Shown: positions 18,678-27,853 of the stretch, piece after piece
Layout of the letters: each line of letters begins with the position of its first letter
Position numbering within the stretch: position 1 is the first letter of the stretch
Origin: an uncultured Eubacteriales bacterium
GTDB lineage: Bacteria; Bacillota; Clostridia; TANB77; CAG-508
Length of the DNA stretch: 64,000 nt
NCBI GenBank assembly: GCA_949289635.1
Contig: CASEOS010000011.1
Coordinates: 1 to 64,000, forward strand
Direction of reading: 5' to 3'
Translations under genes and position numbers: made by a program
The notes under the pieces: model-generated
Told to the model about the DNA's origin: nothing
The model's input: the letters and a program-made list of their open reading frames with translations, nothing else
The model's database searches: none

Positions 18678-19076
18678 TTACCAAACATATGCTAATACTT
18701 CTCCACCAATTCCTAATGCTCTTGCTTCTTTATCTGTTTTTAATCCTTGTGATGTAGAAATAATGGCAATTCCTAAACCGTTTAAAACTTTTGGTAATTC
18801 TTCTTTAGATGCATATACTCTTAATCCTGGTTTACTGATTCTTTTTAAACCATCAATAACTCTTGTTCCTTTTTCATCATATTTTAAAGTAATTCTGATG
18901 ATTCCTTGTGTATCATCTTTAATTTCTTCAAAAGATTTTATATATCCTTCTTTAAACAATATTTCAGCAATACCTAATTTCATTTTTGAAGCTGGTATAT
19001 CCACTGTTTTATGTTTAGAACTATTTGCATTTCTTATTCTTGTTAACATATCTGCTATTGGATCTGTAATGTTCAT
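18678..19076 (-). CDS. rpsH: 30S ribosomal protein S8
   Basis: 132 aa, binds the central 16S domain. Start [17 protein letters not shown] and the C-terminal [20 protein letters not shown] are canonical. AAAGGAGG lies 8 nt before the ATG. Preceded by rpsN after a repeat-filled 280-bp spacer. Confidence 0.98.
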   Translation of the reverse strand: MNITDPIADMLTRIRNANSSKHKTVDIPASKMKLGIAEILFKEGYIKSFEEIKDDTQGIIRITLKYDEKGTRVIDGLKRISKPGLRVYASKEELPKVLNGLGIAIISTSQGLKTDKEARALGIGGEVLAYVW

Positions 19077-19105
19077 TAATTACTTACCTCCTTTTCTTTT
19101 TTTAT

Positions 19106-19355
19106 TGTCAGGGGACTTAAACTTACCTTACTAAAGTTATCTCCTGTCTTTATTATTATTTCAAAATTGATTTAAAGTAGTAAGTTGTTCTCATTGTCGT
19201 TGCTTTCAATCAATCGTTATTTTCATAATTAATTTTGATGAAATTGATTATATTGTGCATTTTTGTGATTAATAAAAAGCTGAAGTCGTACGTTTGTACG
19301 TCGAAGTTTTTTATTAATTGCAAAAATGTGCAAGATGATTGATTTCATCGAAATT
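19106..19355 (-). repeat. Shortened GGGGACA repeat and a GTAC-tip hairpin (rpsN-rpsH spacer)
   Basis: 19106-19144 keeps only the ends of the GGGGACA repeat. 19231-19355 is a full GTAC-tip hairpin: arm AATTTTGATGAAATTGAT with its complement at the right end, ATTGTGCATTTTT, ATTAATAAAA, tip GTCGTACG-TTTG-TACGTCGAAG, TTTTATTAAT and AAAAATGTGCAAGATG. No gene in this 280-bp gap. Confidence 0.8.
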
Positions 19356-19358
19356 CTT

Positions 19359-19544
19359 TTACCAGCTGGCCTTTTTAACCCCTGGAATCTCTCCCTTATG
19401 AGCTAATTCTCTAAAACATACACGACATATTCCATATTTTCTAATATATGCATGTGGTCTACCACATATTTTGCATCTATTATATTCTCTTGTTTTATAT
19501 TTTTGTGGTCTTGCTTGTTTTACTTTCATTGATTTCTTAGCCAT
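19359..19544 (-). CDS. rpsN: 30S ribosomal protein S14, zinc type (S14Z)
   Basis: 61 aa, 30S head. Four zinc ligands in [15 protein letters not shown] and CRVCFRE; C-terminus [11 protein letters not shown]. This is the short zinc-dependent paralogue usual in Clostridia. GGAAAGGAG before the ATG. Confidence 0.97.
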   Translation of the reverse strand: MAKKSMKVKQARPQKYKTREYNRCKICGRPHAYIRKYGICRVCFRELAHKGEIPGVKKASW

Positions 19545-19565
19545 AGTCTTACTCCTTTCCTTTGA

Positions 19566-20105
19566 CTAATTTTTGAAAGGCATTCCCATTAATTTTAGTA
19601 ACTCTTTAGCTTCTTCATCAGTTTCAGCTGTTGTTACAAAAATTATATCCATACCTCTTAATTTATCTACTTTATCATATTCGATTTCAGGGAATATTAA
19701 TTGTTCTTTTACACCCATAGCGTAATTTCCTCTTCCATCAAAAGAGTTTGCTGATACTCCTCTAAAATCTCTAACTCTTGGAAGTGCTACATTAAATAGT
19801 TTGTATGCAAAATCATACATTTTATCTGCTCTTAATGTAACTTTACAACCTACATTGACACCTTCTCTTAATTTGAATGCTGCAATTGATTTTTTTGCTT
19901 TTGTTACAACTGGTCTTTGACCTGTAATTTGCATTAAATCATTCATAGCATTTTCTAATGATTTAGGATTTTCTTTTACATCTCCTAATCCTATATTAAT
20001 TACAATTTTATCAAGTTTTGGAACTTGCATAACTGATTTATATCCAAATTTATTCATTAATGCTGGGATTACTTCTTTTTCATATTGTTCTCTTAATTTT
20101 TCCAT
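19566..20105 (-). CDS. rplE: 50S ribosomal protein L5
   Basis: 179 aa, binds 5S rRNA and bridges to S13. Motifs [19 protein letters not shown] and [27 protein letters not shown] upstream. Between rplX and rpsN. Confidence 0.98.
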   Translation of the reverse strand: MEKLREQYEKEVIPALMNKFGYKSVMQVPKLDKIVINIGLGDVKENPKSLENAMNDLMQITGQRPVVTKAKKSIAAFKLREGVNVGCKVTLRADKMYDFAYKLFNVALPRVRDFRGVSANSFDGRGNYAMGVKEQLIFPEIEYDKVDKLRGMDIIFVTTAETDEEAKELLKLMGMPFKN

Positions 20106-20133
20106 TTTGTATGAATCCTCCTTTCCTCTTTAA

Positions 20134-20442
20134 TTATTTTAATTCAGCTCCGCATTTCTTACAAACACGTACTTTTTTATCATTATCTACACGATATCCA
20201 ACTTTTGTTACTTTTCCACATTTTGGGCAAACAACATTTACTTTAGAAGCTGGAATAGCACATTCTACTGGTATAATTCCACTTTCGTCTCCTTGTTTTC
20301 TAGCTTTAACGTGTTTTTTTCTTACATTAACGCCTTTAACAACGACTTTATCTTCTTTTTGTATTACTTCTAATACTTCTCCTGTTTTACCTTTATCATT
20401 TCCTGATAAAACTTGGACATTATCGCCTTTTCTTATTCTCAT
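20134..20442 (-). CDS. rplX: 50S ribosomal protein L24 with zinc ribbon
   Basis: 102 aa, assembly initiator. KOW domain at the N-terminus (RIRKGDNVQVLSGNDKGKTG) and a C-terminal ribbon with CPKCG and CKKCG. Follows rplN. Confidence 0.97.
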   Translation of the reverse strand: MRIRKGDNVQVLSGNDKGKTGEVLEVIQKEDKVVVKGVNVRKKHVKARKQGDESGIIPVECAIPASKVNVVCPKCGKVTKVGYRVDNDKKVRVCKKCGAELK

Positions 20443-20479
20443 GAAAGATTACCCTCCTTCTTTTAATGATTTATTATTA

Positions 20480-20614
20480 TATAGGAAAAATCAGCTTTTA
20501 TCTTGACATTATATAAGATTTTTCCGTATATAACAAGGTTAAGCTTCTTATATTCATGAAGTACTGCGTAGCAGTCTTCACATCTATGCATAGAAATCTT
20601 TGATTTCGTTATGC
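20480..20614 (-). other. Hairpins in the rplN-rplX spacer
   Basis: The 181-bp gap has no gene. TATATAGGAAAAATC (20480) pairs with GATTTTTCCGTATATA near 20531. ATGCATAGAAATC near 20586 pairs with GATTTCGTTATGCAT. No poly-U follows either, so these look like spacer structures rather than terminators. Confidence 0.6.
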
Positions 20615-20623
20615 ATGCTTTCC

Positions 20624-20992
20624 TTATAAAACTTCTGGAGCTAAAGATAATATTTTCATATAATCTTTTTCTCTTAATTCTCTTGCAACTGGTCCAAAGA
20701 TACGAGTTCCTCTTGGAGTTCCATCTTCTTTTATTATAACAGCTGCATTTTCATCAAATTTTATATATGAACCATCTGCTCTTCTTAGACCTTTTTTAGA
20801 TCTAACAACAACAGCTTTTACAACATCACCTTTTTTTACAACGCCACCTGGTGTTGCTGATTTAACAGAAGCAACAATTACATCTCCGATGTTACATGTT
20901 TTTCTGTAAGAACCACCTAAACATCTAATACACATAATTTCTTTTGCACCTGTATTATCTGCTACTTTTAATCTTGTTTGTTGTTGTATCAT
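20624..20992 (-). CDS. rplN: 50S ribosomal protein L14
   Basis: 122 aa, binds helix 95 and the subunit interface. Start at 20992 ([18 protein letters not shown]) after AAGGGAGG; upstream in-frame codons belong to the repeat. Conserved [19 protein letters not shown] and [13 protein letters not shown]. Confidence 0.97.
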   Translation of the reverse strand: MIQQQTRLKVADNTGAKEIMCIRCLGGSYRKTCNIGDVIVASVKSATPGGVVKKGDVVKAVVVRSKKGLRRADGSYIKFDENAAVIIKEDGTPRGTRIFGPVARELREKDYMKILSLAPEVL

Positions 20993-21022
20993 TTTTTGGT
21001 TCCTCCCTTCTTCTTTTATTAA

Positions 21023-21233
21023 TGTCAGGGGACACACCTTACCCTTTGGTCATCTCCACTTGGTTTAAGGAATGTCCCCTCCCCTTGTGATTGATTATTG
21101 ACCATCGCTAAAATGTTTTCCTCTTTCTTATATTATTATTAGGACACACCTTACCTCTTGGTCATCTCCACTTGGTTTAAGGAATGTCCCCTCCCCTTGT
21201 GATTGATTGTTGACCATCGCTAAAATGTTTTCC
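21023..21233 (-). repeat. Two tandem GGGGACA structured repeats (rpsQ-rplN spacer)
   Basis: Copies at 21023-21121 and about 21139-21233 are nearly identical, down to the closing TCGCTAAAATGTTTTCC on the plus strand, so this is a recent tandem duplication. Together they fill the whole 256-bp gap. Confidence 0.85.
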
Positions 21234-21248
21234 TCTTTCTTATATTTT

Positions 21249-21512
21249 TTATTTTATGTCTGCTTTTTCCAAGACTTCTACAACTCTCCATCTTTTATCT
21301 TTAGAAAGTGGTCTTGTTTCCATTACTTTTACTTTATCACCAATTTGGCAAACATTTTCTTCATCGTGAGCTTTTAATTTATATGTTCTTTTAACTGTTT
21401 TTCCATATACACCATGGCTCACATTTGTTTCTACTGCTACGACAACTGTTTTATCCATTTTGTTAGATTTAACAGTTCCAACCATAACTTTACGAAGATT
21501 TCTTTCTTCCAT
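21249..21512 (-). CDS. rpsQ: 30S ribosomal protein S17
   Basis: 87 aa OB-fold primary binder. [20 protein letters not shown] start, [20 protein letters not shown] end. AAAGGAGA upstream. Between rpmC and rplN. Confidence 0.98.
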   Translation of the reverse strand: MEERNLRKVMVGTVKSNKMDKTVVVAVETNVSHGVYGKTVKRTYKLKAHDEENVCQIGDKVKVMETRPLSKDKRWRVVEVLEKADIK

Positions 21513-21538
21513 TTAGATTTCTCCTTTCTTAAACTTAA

Positions 21539-21637
21539 TGACAAGGGACACACCTTACCTTTGGGTCATTTCCACTCAGTTCAAGGAATGTCCCTTCCCC
21601 TTGTGAATAATTGATGACCTCTGTTAAAGTTATCTCC
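21539..21637 (-). repeat. GGGGACA structured repeat, subtype I (rpmC-rpsQ spacer)
   Basis: Full but more diverged copy (GGGACA/TGTCCC stem), again with GGTCA and ATGACC. Confidence 0.75.
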
Positions 21638-21643
21638 TATCTA

Positions 21644-21850
21644 TTATGCTTTCTTACTTTCAGCTATTTTTCTTTCTGTTAATACAGTATTTATTTTAGC
21701 TATATCTCTTTTTACTTCTTTGATTTTCATAGGATTATCTAATCCGTTTGTAGCTAAACTAAATTTTAATTTGAATAATTCTGTTTTTAGTTCACCTAAT
21801 TCTTTCTCTAGTTCTGGTGAAGACATTTCTCTGATTTTATTTATCTTCAT
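21644..21850 (-). CDS. rpmC: 50S ribosomal protein L29
   Basis: 68 aa, two-helix protein at the tunnel exit. [20 protein letters not shown] and [18 protein letters not shown] are typical. The start (ATG at 21850 or 21853) lies inside the last codons of rplP with AGGTAGGTG upstream, so the two are translationally coupled. Confidence 0.95.
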   Translation of the reverse strand: MKINKIREMSSPELEKELGELKTELFKLKFSLATNGLDNPMKIKEVKRDIAKINTVLTERKIAESKKA

Positions 21851-22280
21851 CATTATCACCTACCTTTTCAGTTTCTCTTGCTACAATTTTTGTTTTATTA
21901 GGTAGTTTATTCATAGCAAGTCTTAAAGCTTCTCTAGCAACTTCTTCTGGTACCCCAGCAATTTCAAACATAACTCTTCCTGGTTTAACAACTGCTACCC
22001 AATATTCAGGAGCACCTTTACCTTTACCCATACGAGTTCCGATTGGTTTTGCTGTAATTGGTTTGTCAGGGAATATTTTAATCCAAACTTTTCCACCTCT
22101 CTTAATATAACGAGTCATCGCAATACGAGCAGCTTCAATTTGGTTACCTGTAATTAATCCAGCAGTTACTGCTTGAATTCCCCATTCACCATCTGTAACT
22201 TTATTTCCTCTAGTTGCTTTTCCTCTCATTCTACCTTTTTGCATTTTTCTAAATTTTGATCTTTTTGGCATTAATGGCAT
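21837..22280 (-). CDS. rplP: 50S ribosomal protein L16
   Basis: 147 aa, binds near the A-site tRNA elbow. [20 protein letters not shown] start, [20 protein letters not shown] core. Its ATG overlaps the rpsC stop (TAATG). The C-terminus (VGDNDEDK) is acidic and overlaps the rpmC start. Confidence 0.98.
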   Translation of the reverse strand: MPLMPKRSKFRKMQKGRMRGKATRGNKVTDGEWGIQAVTAGLITGNQIEAARIAMTRYIKRGGKVWIKIFPDKPITAKPIGTRMGKGKGAPEYWVAVVKPGRVMFEIAGVPEEVAREALRLAMNKLPNKTKIVARETEKVGDNDEDK

Positions 22281-22936
22281 TATTTGTCTCCTCCTTCCTC
22301 TTGTTTAGTAGGAAGAACTTCACCTTTATATATCCATACTTTTACACCGATTTTTCCATATGTTGTATCTGCTTCTGCAAATCCATAATCAATATCAGCT
22401 CTTAAAGTTTGTAATGGAATATTTCCTTCTTTATAAAATTCAGTTCTTGCCATGTCAGCTCCACCTAATCTTCCAGATACTGAAGTTTTGATTCCTAAAG
22501 CACCTGCTTTCATAGATTTTTGCATACATTGTTTCATAGCTCTTCTGAATGAAATTCTTCTTTCTAATTGACCAGCAATATTTTCTGCTACTAATTGTGC
22601 ATCTGTATCAATATTTTTAACCTCTACAATATTTAAGTTAACATCTTTTCCAATTACTTTTGCAAGCTCTGCTTTTATGCTTTCTGCACCTGCTCCACCT
22701 TTTCCAATTACGATTCCTGGTTTAGCAGTATACAAATTTACTTTAACGGCTTTTGCTGTTCTTTCAATTTCTATTTTAGAAATCCCAGCAGCATATAATT
22801 TTTTCTTTAAAAATTTACGGATTTTTTGATCTTCTACTAAATAATCTGCAAAGTTTTTTGAATCTGCATACCATTTAGAGTTCCAATCTTTAATTATACC
22901 AACTCTTACACCTGTTGGATGTACTTTTTGTCCCAT
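22280..22936 (-). CDS. rpsC: 30S ribosomal protein S3
   Basis: 218 aa, mRNA entry channel. [20 protein letters not shown] start, KH domain [19 protein letters not shown]-terminal [28 protein letters not shown] upstream. Five bases after rplV. Confidence 0.98.
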   Translation of the reverse strand: MGQKVHPTGVRVGIIKDWNSKWYADSKNFADYLVEDQKIRKFLKKKLYAAGISKIEIERTAKAVKVNLYTAKPGIVIGKGGAGAESIKAELAKVIGKDVNLNIVEVKNIDTDAQLVAENIAGQLERRISFRRAMKQCMQKSMKAGALGIKTSVSGRLGGADMARTEFYKEGNIPLQTLRADIDYGFAEADTTYGKIGVKVWIYKGEVLPTKQEEGGDK

Positions 22937-22942
22937 GCTTAC

Positions 22943-23308
22943 TTATGCCTCCTTTTCTTTTAATACTATTGTTATATGACTTGTTCTTTTTCTAATTCTA
23001 ACAGCTGAACCTTTTGCAGCTGGTCTAATTCTTTTTAATGTTGGACCTTGATTTGCATAGATTTCAGCAACATATAAATTTTCATGTTTCATATCATGAT
23101 TATTTTCAGCATTTGCAATTGCTGATTTTAATAATTTTTCAATTATTTCTGATGATGCCTTTGGTGTAAATTTTACGATTGCTAAAGCTTCATCTACATG
23201 TTTTCCTCTTATTAAGTCAGCAACAATTTTTACTTTTCTTGCTGAAATTCTTGTATATCTAAGAGTTGCTCTAGCTTCGTTTCTAACGTAAGTTTCTTGC
23301 TCTTGCAC
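22943..23308 (-). CDS. rplV: 50S ribosomal protein L22
   Basis: 121 aa, lines the exit tunnel. Starts at GTG (23308) after [27 protein letters not shown] start and [20 protein letters not shown] hairpin tip are canonical. Confidence 0.97.
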   Translation of the reverse strand: MQEQETYVRNEARATLRYTRISARKVKIVADLIRGKHVDEALAIVKFTPKASSEIIEKLLKSAIANAENNHDMKHENLYVAEIYANQGPTLKRIRPAAKGSAVRIRKRTSHITIVLKEKEA

Positions 23309-23340
23309 TTTATTCTACCTCCTTGATTAATGTCAACTAT

Positions 23341-23420
23341 TGTCAGGGGACACATCTTTTCTCCAGGTATTCCTTTTAGGACAAGATATGTCCTCTACCT
23401 GTGTGGATGTGTGTTTACCC
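23341..23420 (-). repeat. GGGGACA structured repeat, subtype II (rpsS-rplV spacer)
   Basis: Sister of the copy at 9561-9640. AGGTA before the stem and TACCT in the loop replace GGGTA and TACCC, a compensatory change that supports the proposed pseudoknot. Confidence 0.75.
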
Positions 23421-23442
23421 TTTTTTAAGTTCTATCTTTTTC

Positions 23443-23724
23443 TTATTTTCCTACTTTTGTTGTTTTTTCTCCTGCATGACCTTTATATGTTCTTGTAGGA
23501 GCAAATTCACCTAATTTATGACCGATCATTTCTTCTGTAATATAAATTGGAACATGTTTTCTTCCATCATGTACAGCGATTGTATGACCAACCATTTGTG
23601 GATATATTGTTGAAGCTCTTGACCATGTTTTTAATACATCCTTAGCTCCTGTTTCATTCATAGCTTCAATTCTTTTTAATAATTTAGCTTCTACAAATGG
23701 TTTCTTCTTGCTTGATCTTGACAT
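23443..23724 (-). CDS. rpsS: 30S ribosomal protein S19
   Basis: 93 aa, 30S head next to S13. [20 protein letters not shown] and [20 protein letters not shown] are typical. GGGAGGAAA before the ATG. Follows rplB. Confidence 0.98.
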   Translation of the reverse strand: MSRSSKKKPFVEAKLLKRIEAMNETGAKDVLKTWSRASTIYPQMVGHTIAVHDGRKHVPIYITEEMIGHKLGEFAPTRTYKGHAGEKTTKVGK

Positions 23725-23758
23725 TTAATTTTTCCTCCCATTCTTAAAATTAAATTTT

Positions 23759-23797
23759 ATTTTATAGCAAAAATCGCAAGATTTTTTGCTATAAAAC
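23759..23797 (-). other. Strong hairpin in the rplB-rpsS spacer
   Basis: TTTTATAGCAAAAATC and GATTTTTTGCTATAAAA pair almost perfectly around GCAA. No U-run follows in sense, so it probably stabilises or processes the operon mRNA rather than ending it. Confidence 0.6.
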
Positions 23798-23805
23798 AAG
23801 TTATT

Positions 23806-24633
23806 CTATTTTCTTCTCTTAACGATAAATTTATTTGATAATTTCTTTTTATTTCTTGTTTTGTATCCAAGTGCTGGTTTACCCCAAGGAGTAAGTGGTC
23901 CTGCGTGTCCAACTGGTGCTCTACCTTCACCACCACCATGTGGGTGATCTACTGGGTTCATAACAGATCCTCTAACAGTTGGTCTGATTCCCATATGTCT
24001 TTTTCTACCAGCTTTACCAATTTTAACGTTTTCATGATCACTATTTCCAATAACACCAATTGTAGCTCTACATTTTGCTAAGATTAATCTCATTTCTCCT
24101 GAAGGTAATCTTACGTGTGCATATTTACCTTCTTTAGCCATCAATTGTGCACTTTGTCCAGCAGCTTTAACTAATTTTCCACCTTGTCCTGGATTTAATT
24201 CGATATTGTGAATTAAAGTACCTACTGGAATACTGCTGATTGGCATACAGTTACCTGGTTTGATATCTGCTGTTTCTCCAGATACAACTTTATCTCCATC
24301 TTTTAATCCTTGTGGTGCTAAAATATATGCTTTTTCTCCATCTTCATATTGAACTAAAGCAATATTTGCACTTCTGTTTGGATCATATTCGATACCAATA
24401 ACTGTTGCTTCCATGTTATCTTTTCTTCTTTTAAAATCTATTATTCTATATTTTTGTCTATTTCCACCACCTTGGTGTCTTACTGTGATTCTACCATATG
24501 AGTTTCTACCTGCATTTTTCTTTTTCTTTGCAAGTAATGATTTTTCAGGAGTTTTCTTTGTAATTTCTGAAAAGTCTGAAACTGTCATGTTTCTTCTTGA
24601 TGGTGTATATGGTTTAAAATGTTTCATTCCCAT
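23806..24633 (-). CDS. rplB: 50S ribosomal protein L2
   Basis: 275 aa, needed for subunit joining and the peptidyl-transferase centre. [20 protein letters not shown] start, [20 protein letters not shown], and [18 protein letters not shown] with the catalytic-centre His. Separated from rplW by an unusually long 438-bp gap. Confidence 0.98.
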   Translation of the reverse strand: MGMKHFKPYTPSRRNMTVSDFSEITKKTPEKSLLAKKKKNAGRNSYGRITVRHQGGGNRQKYRIIDFKRRKDNMEATVIGIEYDPNRSANIALVQYEDGEKAYILAPQGLKDGDKVVSGETADIKPGNCMPISSIPVGTLIHNIELNPGQGGKLVKAAGQSAQLMAKEGKYAHVRLPSGEMRLILAKCRATIGVIGNSDHENVKIGKAGRKRHMGIRPTVRGSVMNPVDHPHGGGEGRAPVGHAGPLTPWGKPALGYKTRNKKKLSNKFIVKRRK

Positions 24634-24947
24634 TATTATTTTATCTCCTTCCTCGCAAAATTAATGAAAAACTTCGCATTACTGTGTCAATCTTCATTGA
24701 AAAATCCTCGATGTACAAGCGTACAATCTGCGGTTTTTCAATTTTGATTTCCTTGTACTGCTCGTTTTTGATTAATTTTGAATAATTCTTCTTGAATTAT
24801 TTCTTCTCTACTTATTATTTACGGATGTTTTTCCTGCTCCGCATAACAGATATTCTTTATTTTCCGAGTAATTTCTCGATAATTTTTTATTAATTACTTT
24901 TTTCTAAAATAATCAAATTCAATTTTTTATTAAAGATTTTCTCTTAT
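24634..24947 (-). other. Long AT-rich spacer with partial hairpins between rplW and rplB
   Basis: No open frame with a ribosome-binding site. The piece around 24705-24745 (GATGTACAAGCGTACAATC between GAAAAA and TTTTTC) looks like the tip of a further, decayed hairpin of the GTAC-tip type. The rest is AT-rich and I see no other structure I can support. Confidence 0.5.
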
Positions 24948-25073
24948 AAAATTGATTAAAAGTATTAAGATGTGCATTTTTGTTATTTATTGCAAACCGA
25001 AGGTGTACTTGTTGTACATCGAGGTTTGAAATAAATAGCGAAAATGTGCAGATTGATGCTTTTAATCGATTTT
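24948..25073 (-). repeat. GTAC-tip hairpin (rplW-rplB spacer)
   Basis: Full copy: AAAATTGATTAAAAG arm complementary to CTTTTAATCGATTTT, TGTGCATTTTTG against CGAAAATGTGCA, ATTTATTGCAAACC against GGTTTGAAATAAAT, tip GGTGTACTTGTTGTACATC. Overlaps the rplW stop codon. Confidence 0.8.
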
Positions 25074-25419
25074 AAGCTCCCATAAATTCATCAATTGAAT
25101 CCTTATACTTCTTAGAAACTTTAACTTCTTTTCCACCTTTTGTTAGATATGTTTCATCTGATGGATTTGTATCGATTGTTACAATTGCTTTTTTCCAGTC
25201 TGATGTTTTTCCAACATGGTATCCTACTCTTTTTTTCTTTCCTCTTACATTGATTGTATTAACATTTAATACTTTTACTTCAAAAAGTTTTTCAACAGCT
25301 TTTGCTATTTCAACTTTTGTAGCTTTTTTATTTACTTTGAAAGTGTATTTACCTTCTTGTAATTGGTCATTACTTTTTTCAGTAACAACTGGTGCGATTA
25401 TAATTTCTTCTGGTAACAT
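25072..25419 (-). CDS. rplW: 50S ribosomal protein L23
   Basis: 115 aa, docking site for trigger factor and SRP at the tunnel exit. IIIAPVVTEKSNDQLQEGKY start and KVLNVNTINVRGKKKRVG core. ATG overlaps the rplD stop (TAATG), so translation is coupled. Confidence 0.97.
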   Translation of the reverse strand: MLPEEIIIAPVVTEKSNDQLQEGKYTFKVNKKATKVEIAKAVEKLFEVKVLNVNTINVRGKKKRVGYHVGKTSDWKKAIVTIDTNPSDETYLTKGGKEVKVSKKYKDSIDEFMGA

Positions 25420-26042
25420 TATGCGTACACCTCCTCTAATTTTTTAACAGTGTCTACTGGTAAAATTAGATTTGTATATTTTAATAAATCAAATATATTT
25501 ATGTTGTTAGCAACGATTGTTTTAACACCTTCGATATTTCTTGATGACATGAAAACATTTTTATTATTCTCTGGAAGAATGATTAATGTTTTTCCTTCAA
25601 CTTTCATATCTGCTAATGCTTTTACCATTGTTTTTGTTTTGATTTCTTTTACTTCTAATTTATCAACAACTGTTAATTCTTTTTCTAAAACTTTAGAACT
25701 TAATACTGATTTAATAGCAAGTCTTTTTTCTTTCTTGTTTACTGTGTATTTATATGAACGAGGTTTTGGTCCTAATGCAATACCACCTTTAATCCATTGT
25801 GGAGCTCTGATTGAACCTTGTCTTGCTCTACCTGTTCCTTTTTGTCTCCATGGTTTTTTACCACCACCTGAAACTTCTGCTCTTGTTTTTGTACTTTGTG
25901 TACCTTGTCTTTGATTAGCTAAATAGTTAACTAAAACACTATGTACAATAGCTTCGTTTGGTTCAATACCAAATACACTATCAGCTAATTCTATATCACT
26001 TACTTTTTTACCTTTCATATCTAAAACGTCTACTTTTGGCAT
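25419..26042 (-). CDS. rplD: 50S ribosomal protein L4
   Basis: 207 aa, tunnel constriction. The extended loop is visible (SGGGKKPWRQKGTGRARQGS, then APQWIKGG). In some bacteria L4 represses its own operon through the S10 leader; whether it acts on the leader here is unknown. Starts 21 bp after rplC. Confidence 0.97.
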   Translation of the reverse strand: MPKVDVLDMKGKKVSDIELADSVFGIEPNEAIVHSVLVNYLANQRQGTQSTKTRAEVSGGGKKPWRQKGTGRARQGSIRAPQWIKGGIALGPKPRSYKYTVNKKEKRLAIKSVLSSKVLEKELTVVDKLEVKEIKTKTMVKALADMKVEGKTLIILPENNKNVFMSSRNIEGVKTIVANNINIFDLLKYTNLILPVDTVKKLEEVYA

Positions 26043-26062
26043 TTTGTTCTTCCTCCTTCCTT

Positions 26063-26698
26063 CTATTTAGTAGCCTTTACAGCTGATTTTACTTTTAAGA
26101 TAGCTCCTTTTGCTCCTGGAACACTACCTTTTACTAAGATTACATTTTTATCCATATCTACTTTTACAACATCTAAGTTTTGTATTGTAACAGTAACTCT
26201 TCCCATATGTCCTGGTAGTTTTTTACCTTTAAATACTCTACCTGGTGTTGATGTAGATCCCATTGAACCTGGTCTTCTATGATACATAGAACCATGTCCC
26301 ATTGGTCCTCTGTGTTGTCCATGTCTTTTGATAACACCTTGGAATCCTTTTCCTTTTGATGTTCCTTGAACATCAATTTTTTCTCCTGCTTTAAAAACAT
26401 CTGCTTTTACTTCGTCTCCAACTTTGATTCCTTCTACTGAATCTAATCTGAATTCTCTTAAATGTTTTTTGTTAGCTAATTTTGCTTTTGCAAAATGTCC
26501 TGCTTCTGGTTTGTTGATGTGTTTGTCTTTTACATCTCCAAATCCTAATTGAACCGCATTGTAACCATCTGTTTCTACTGTTTTTACTTGTGCTACAACA
26601 CATGGTCCAGCTTCTATAACTGTTACTGGAATTACATTTCCTTTTTCATCAAAGATTTGTGTCATTCCAATTTTTCTTCCGATTATTCCTTTTTTCAT
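26063..26698 (-). CDS. rplC: 50S ribosomal protein L3
   Basis: 211 aa, assembly initiator. [19 protein letters not shown] start, [16 protein letters not shown] and [20 protein letters not shown] extension near the peptidyl-transferase centre. GGAGGAAAG before the ATG. Confidence 0.98.
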   Translation of the reverse strand: MKKGIIGRKIGMTQIFDEKGNVIPVTVIEAGPCVVAQVKTVETDGYNAVQLGFGDVKDKHINKPEAGHFAKAKLANKKHLREFRLDSVEGIKVGDEVKADVFKAGEKIDVQGTSKGKGFQGVIKRHGQHRGPMGHGSMYHRRPGSMGSTSTPGRVFKGKKLPGHMGRVTVTIQNLDVVKVDMDKNVILVKGSVPGAKGAILKVKSAVKATK

Positions 26699-26722
26699 TT
26701 CTTTCTTTCCTCCTAACTATTG

Positions 26723-26846
26723 GCTGGCTTGCCAGCTTGGTTTTGATGACTATTTCTAATGTGTGGGATGTTTTTTCCCCACTGATAAATTCTTCTGGGA
26801 TAAAATCCCATAACGCTTCAACTGGTGTTCATCTGTATTCCAGTTG
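26723..26846 (-). other. Row of four small hairpins in the rpsJ-rplC spacer
   Basis: The 158-bp gap holds four separate perfect or near-perfect stems: CAACTGG/CCAGTTG (26819-26846), TGGGAT/ATCCCA (26796-26810), GTGGG/CCCAC (26763-26782) and GCTGGC/GCCAGC (26723-26736). None has a U-run in sense. Confidence 0.65.
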
Positions 26847-26856
26847 TTTACCTGTT

Positions 26857-27180
26857 TTAAAGTTTGATTTCTATATCTACACCAGCTGGTAACTCTAATT
26901 TCATTAAGCTATCAACTGTTTTTTGTGATGGATATAAAATATCAATAACTCTTTTATGTGTTCTCATTTCGAATTGTTCTCTTGAATCTTTATATTTGTG
27001 TGGAGAACGTAAAATTGTTACGATTTCCTTTTGTGTTGGTAATGGAATAGGACCTGATACCTTTGCTCCTGTTTTTTTAGCTGTTTCTACTATCTTTTCA
27101 GCAGACTGATCTAAAACTACATGGTCATAAGCTTTTAGTCTTATTCTAATTTTTTCACTTGTTGCTACTGTGTTTGCCAT
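26857..27180 (-). CDS. rpsJ: 30S ribosomal protein S10
   Basis: 107 aa, 30S head protein and NusE antitermination factor. [39 protein letters not shown] and [10 protein letters not shown] are canonical. First gene of the superoperon; GGGAGGAAA lies before the ATG. Preceded by a ~270-nt leader with an attenuator. Confidence 0.98.
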   Translation of the reverse strand: MANTVATSEKIRIRLKAYDHVVLDQSAEKIVETAKKTGAKVSGPIPLPTQKEIVTILRSPHKYKDSREQFEMRTHKRVIDILYPSQKTVDSLMKLELPAGVDIEIKL

Positions 27181-27455
27181 TGTAATTTTCCCTCCTTCTT
27201 AAAAATAATTTTTTGATTGTGATAACAACGTTTTGCTATCGAAATTACCGTGGCAAGTTAAAACGCACTCAGGTGTTTTGAATATTACCTATAAAAAAGC
27301 CCAAAATATGCATGATAATTCTGGGATAAGTGCTTAAATTTTTAAAACTTACCGCCTGGTCTTTGCCATGACATACTCCACTGAAGTTCCCTCCATCCTT
27401 GTTTTCCGTAAGGATGTAGCCACATTCAGCTTCATCGCTCAATTCATGCTCATAT
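27181..27455 (-). promoter_or_regulatory. rpsJ leader RNA with intrinsic attenuator
   Basis: The ~270-nt leader has a stem CATCCTT/AAGGATG near its 5' part and then an intrinsic terminator at 27293-27326: CCCAGAAT pairs with ATTTTGGG and is followed by CTTTTTT. The terminator lies ~110 nt before rpsJ, so readthrough must be controlled. There is no T-box (AGGGTGG-type) sequence. An r-protein or another ligand could control it; I cannot name the family. Confidence 0.7.
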
Positions 27456-27484
27456 ATTATACAATGATTAACAATAGATGTCAA
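27456..27484 (-). promoter_or_regulatory. Consensus promoter of the ribosomal superoperon
   Basis: On the minus strand TTGACA (27479-27484), exactly 17 nt, TATAAT (27456-27461). Both hexamers are perfect sigma-A consensus, as expected for the main r-protein operon. Confidence 0.92.
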
Positions 27485-27525
27485 CAGTTTTTACGATTTT
27501 TTTCACTTTGCACTTGCATTTTTTT

Positions 27526-27747
27526 TTAATATTTATATATAACACCTTCTATGTGTGCTAAACTTTCATAATTGGTAATAAATTTACCATCATGTCTATG
27601 TCTTACATTGCTTCTTATCATTCGTATTTGTCTATTAAATTCTCTTCGATAAATCTCTGCTAATTTGTTTTTACTTAGTCCTGATTTCCATTTTTGTATG
27701 ATTTCCTCCTCTTTCACACGAACACCTCTATTGTTAGTGTTTGCCAT
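27526..27747 (-). CDS. Small basic HTH-like protein
   Basis: 73 aa, not recognised. Residues 12-50 (KEEEIIQKWKSGLSKNKLA, then a helix with REFNRQIRMIRSNVRHRH) look like a resolvase- or transposase-type helix-turn-helix: a helix, a turn at SGLSK, and a basic second helix. Ends ~40 bp upstream of the superoperon promoter. No strong ribosome-binding site is seen at the ATG, so expression is uncertain. Confidence 0.55.
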   Translation of the reverse strand: MANTNNRGVRVKEEEIIQKWKSGLSKNKLAEIYRREFNRQIRMIRSNVRHRHDGKFITNYESLAHIEGVIYKY

Positions 27748-27853
27748 ATATGGTACTGATATTCATATATATATTGTATTTACTAATAATTTTTTATATG
27801 TTATACTTTTTTGTAGTTTAAATATTTTGTATTCACATAAAAGGAGATTTGCT

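Noticed and set aside
23757..23939. 60-aa open frame antiparallel-free but overlapping rplB
   Set aside because: It is a second frame of rplB without a ribosome-binding site.
27181..27455. rpsJ leader as a T-box or known metabolite riboswitch
   Set aside because: No AGGGTGG-type T-box sequence and no conserved riboswitch core that I can recognise; only the stem and the attenuator are supported.
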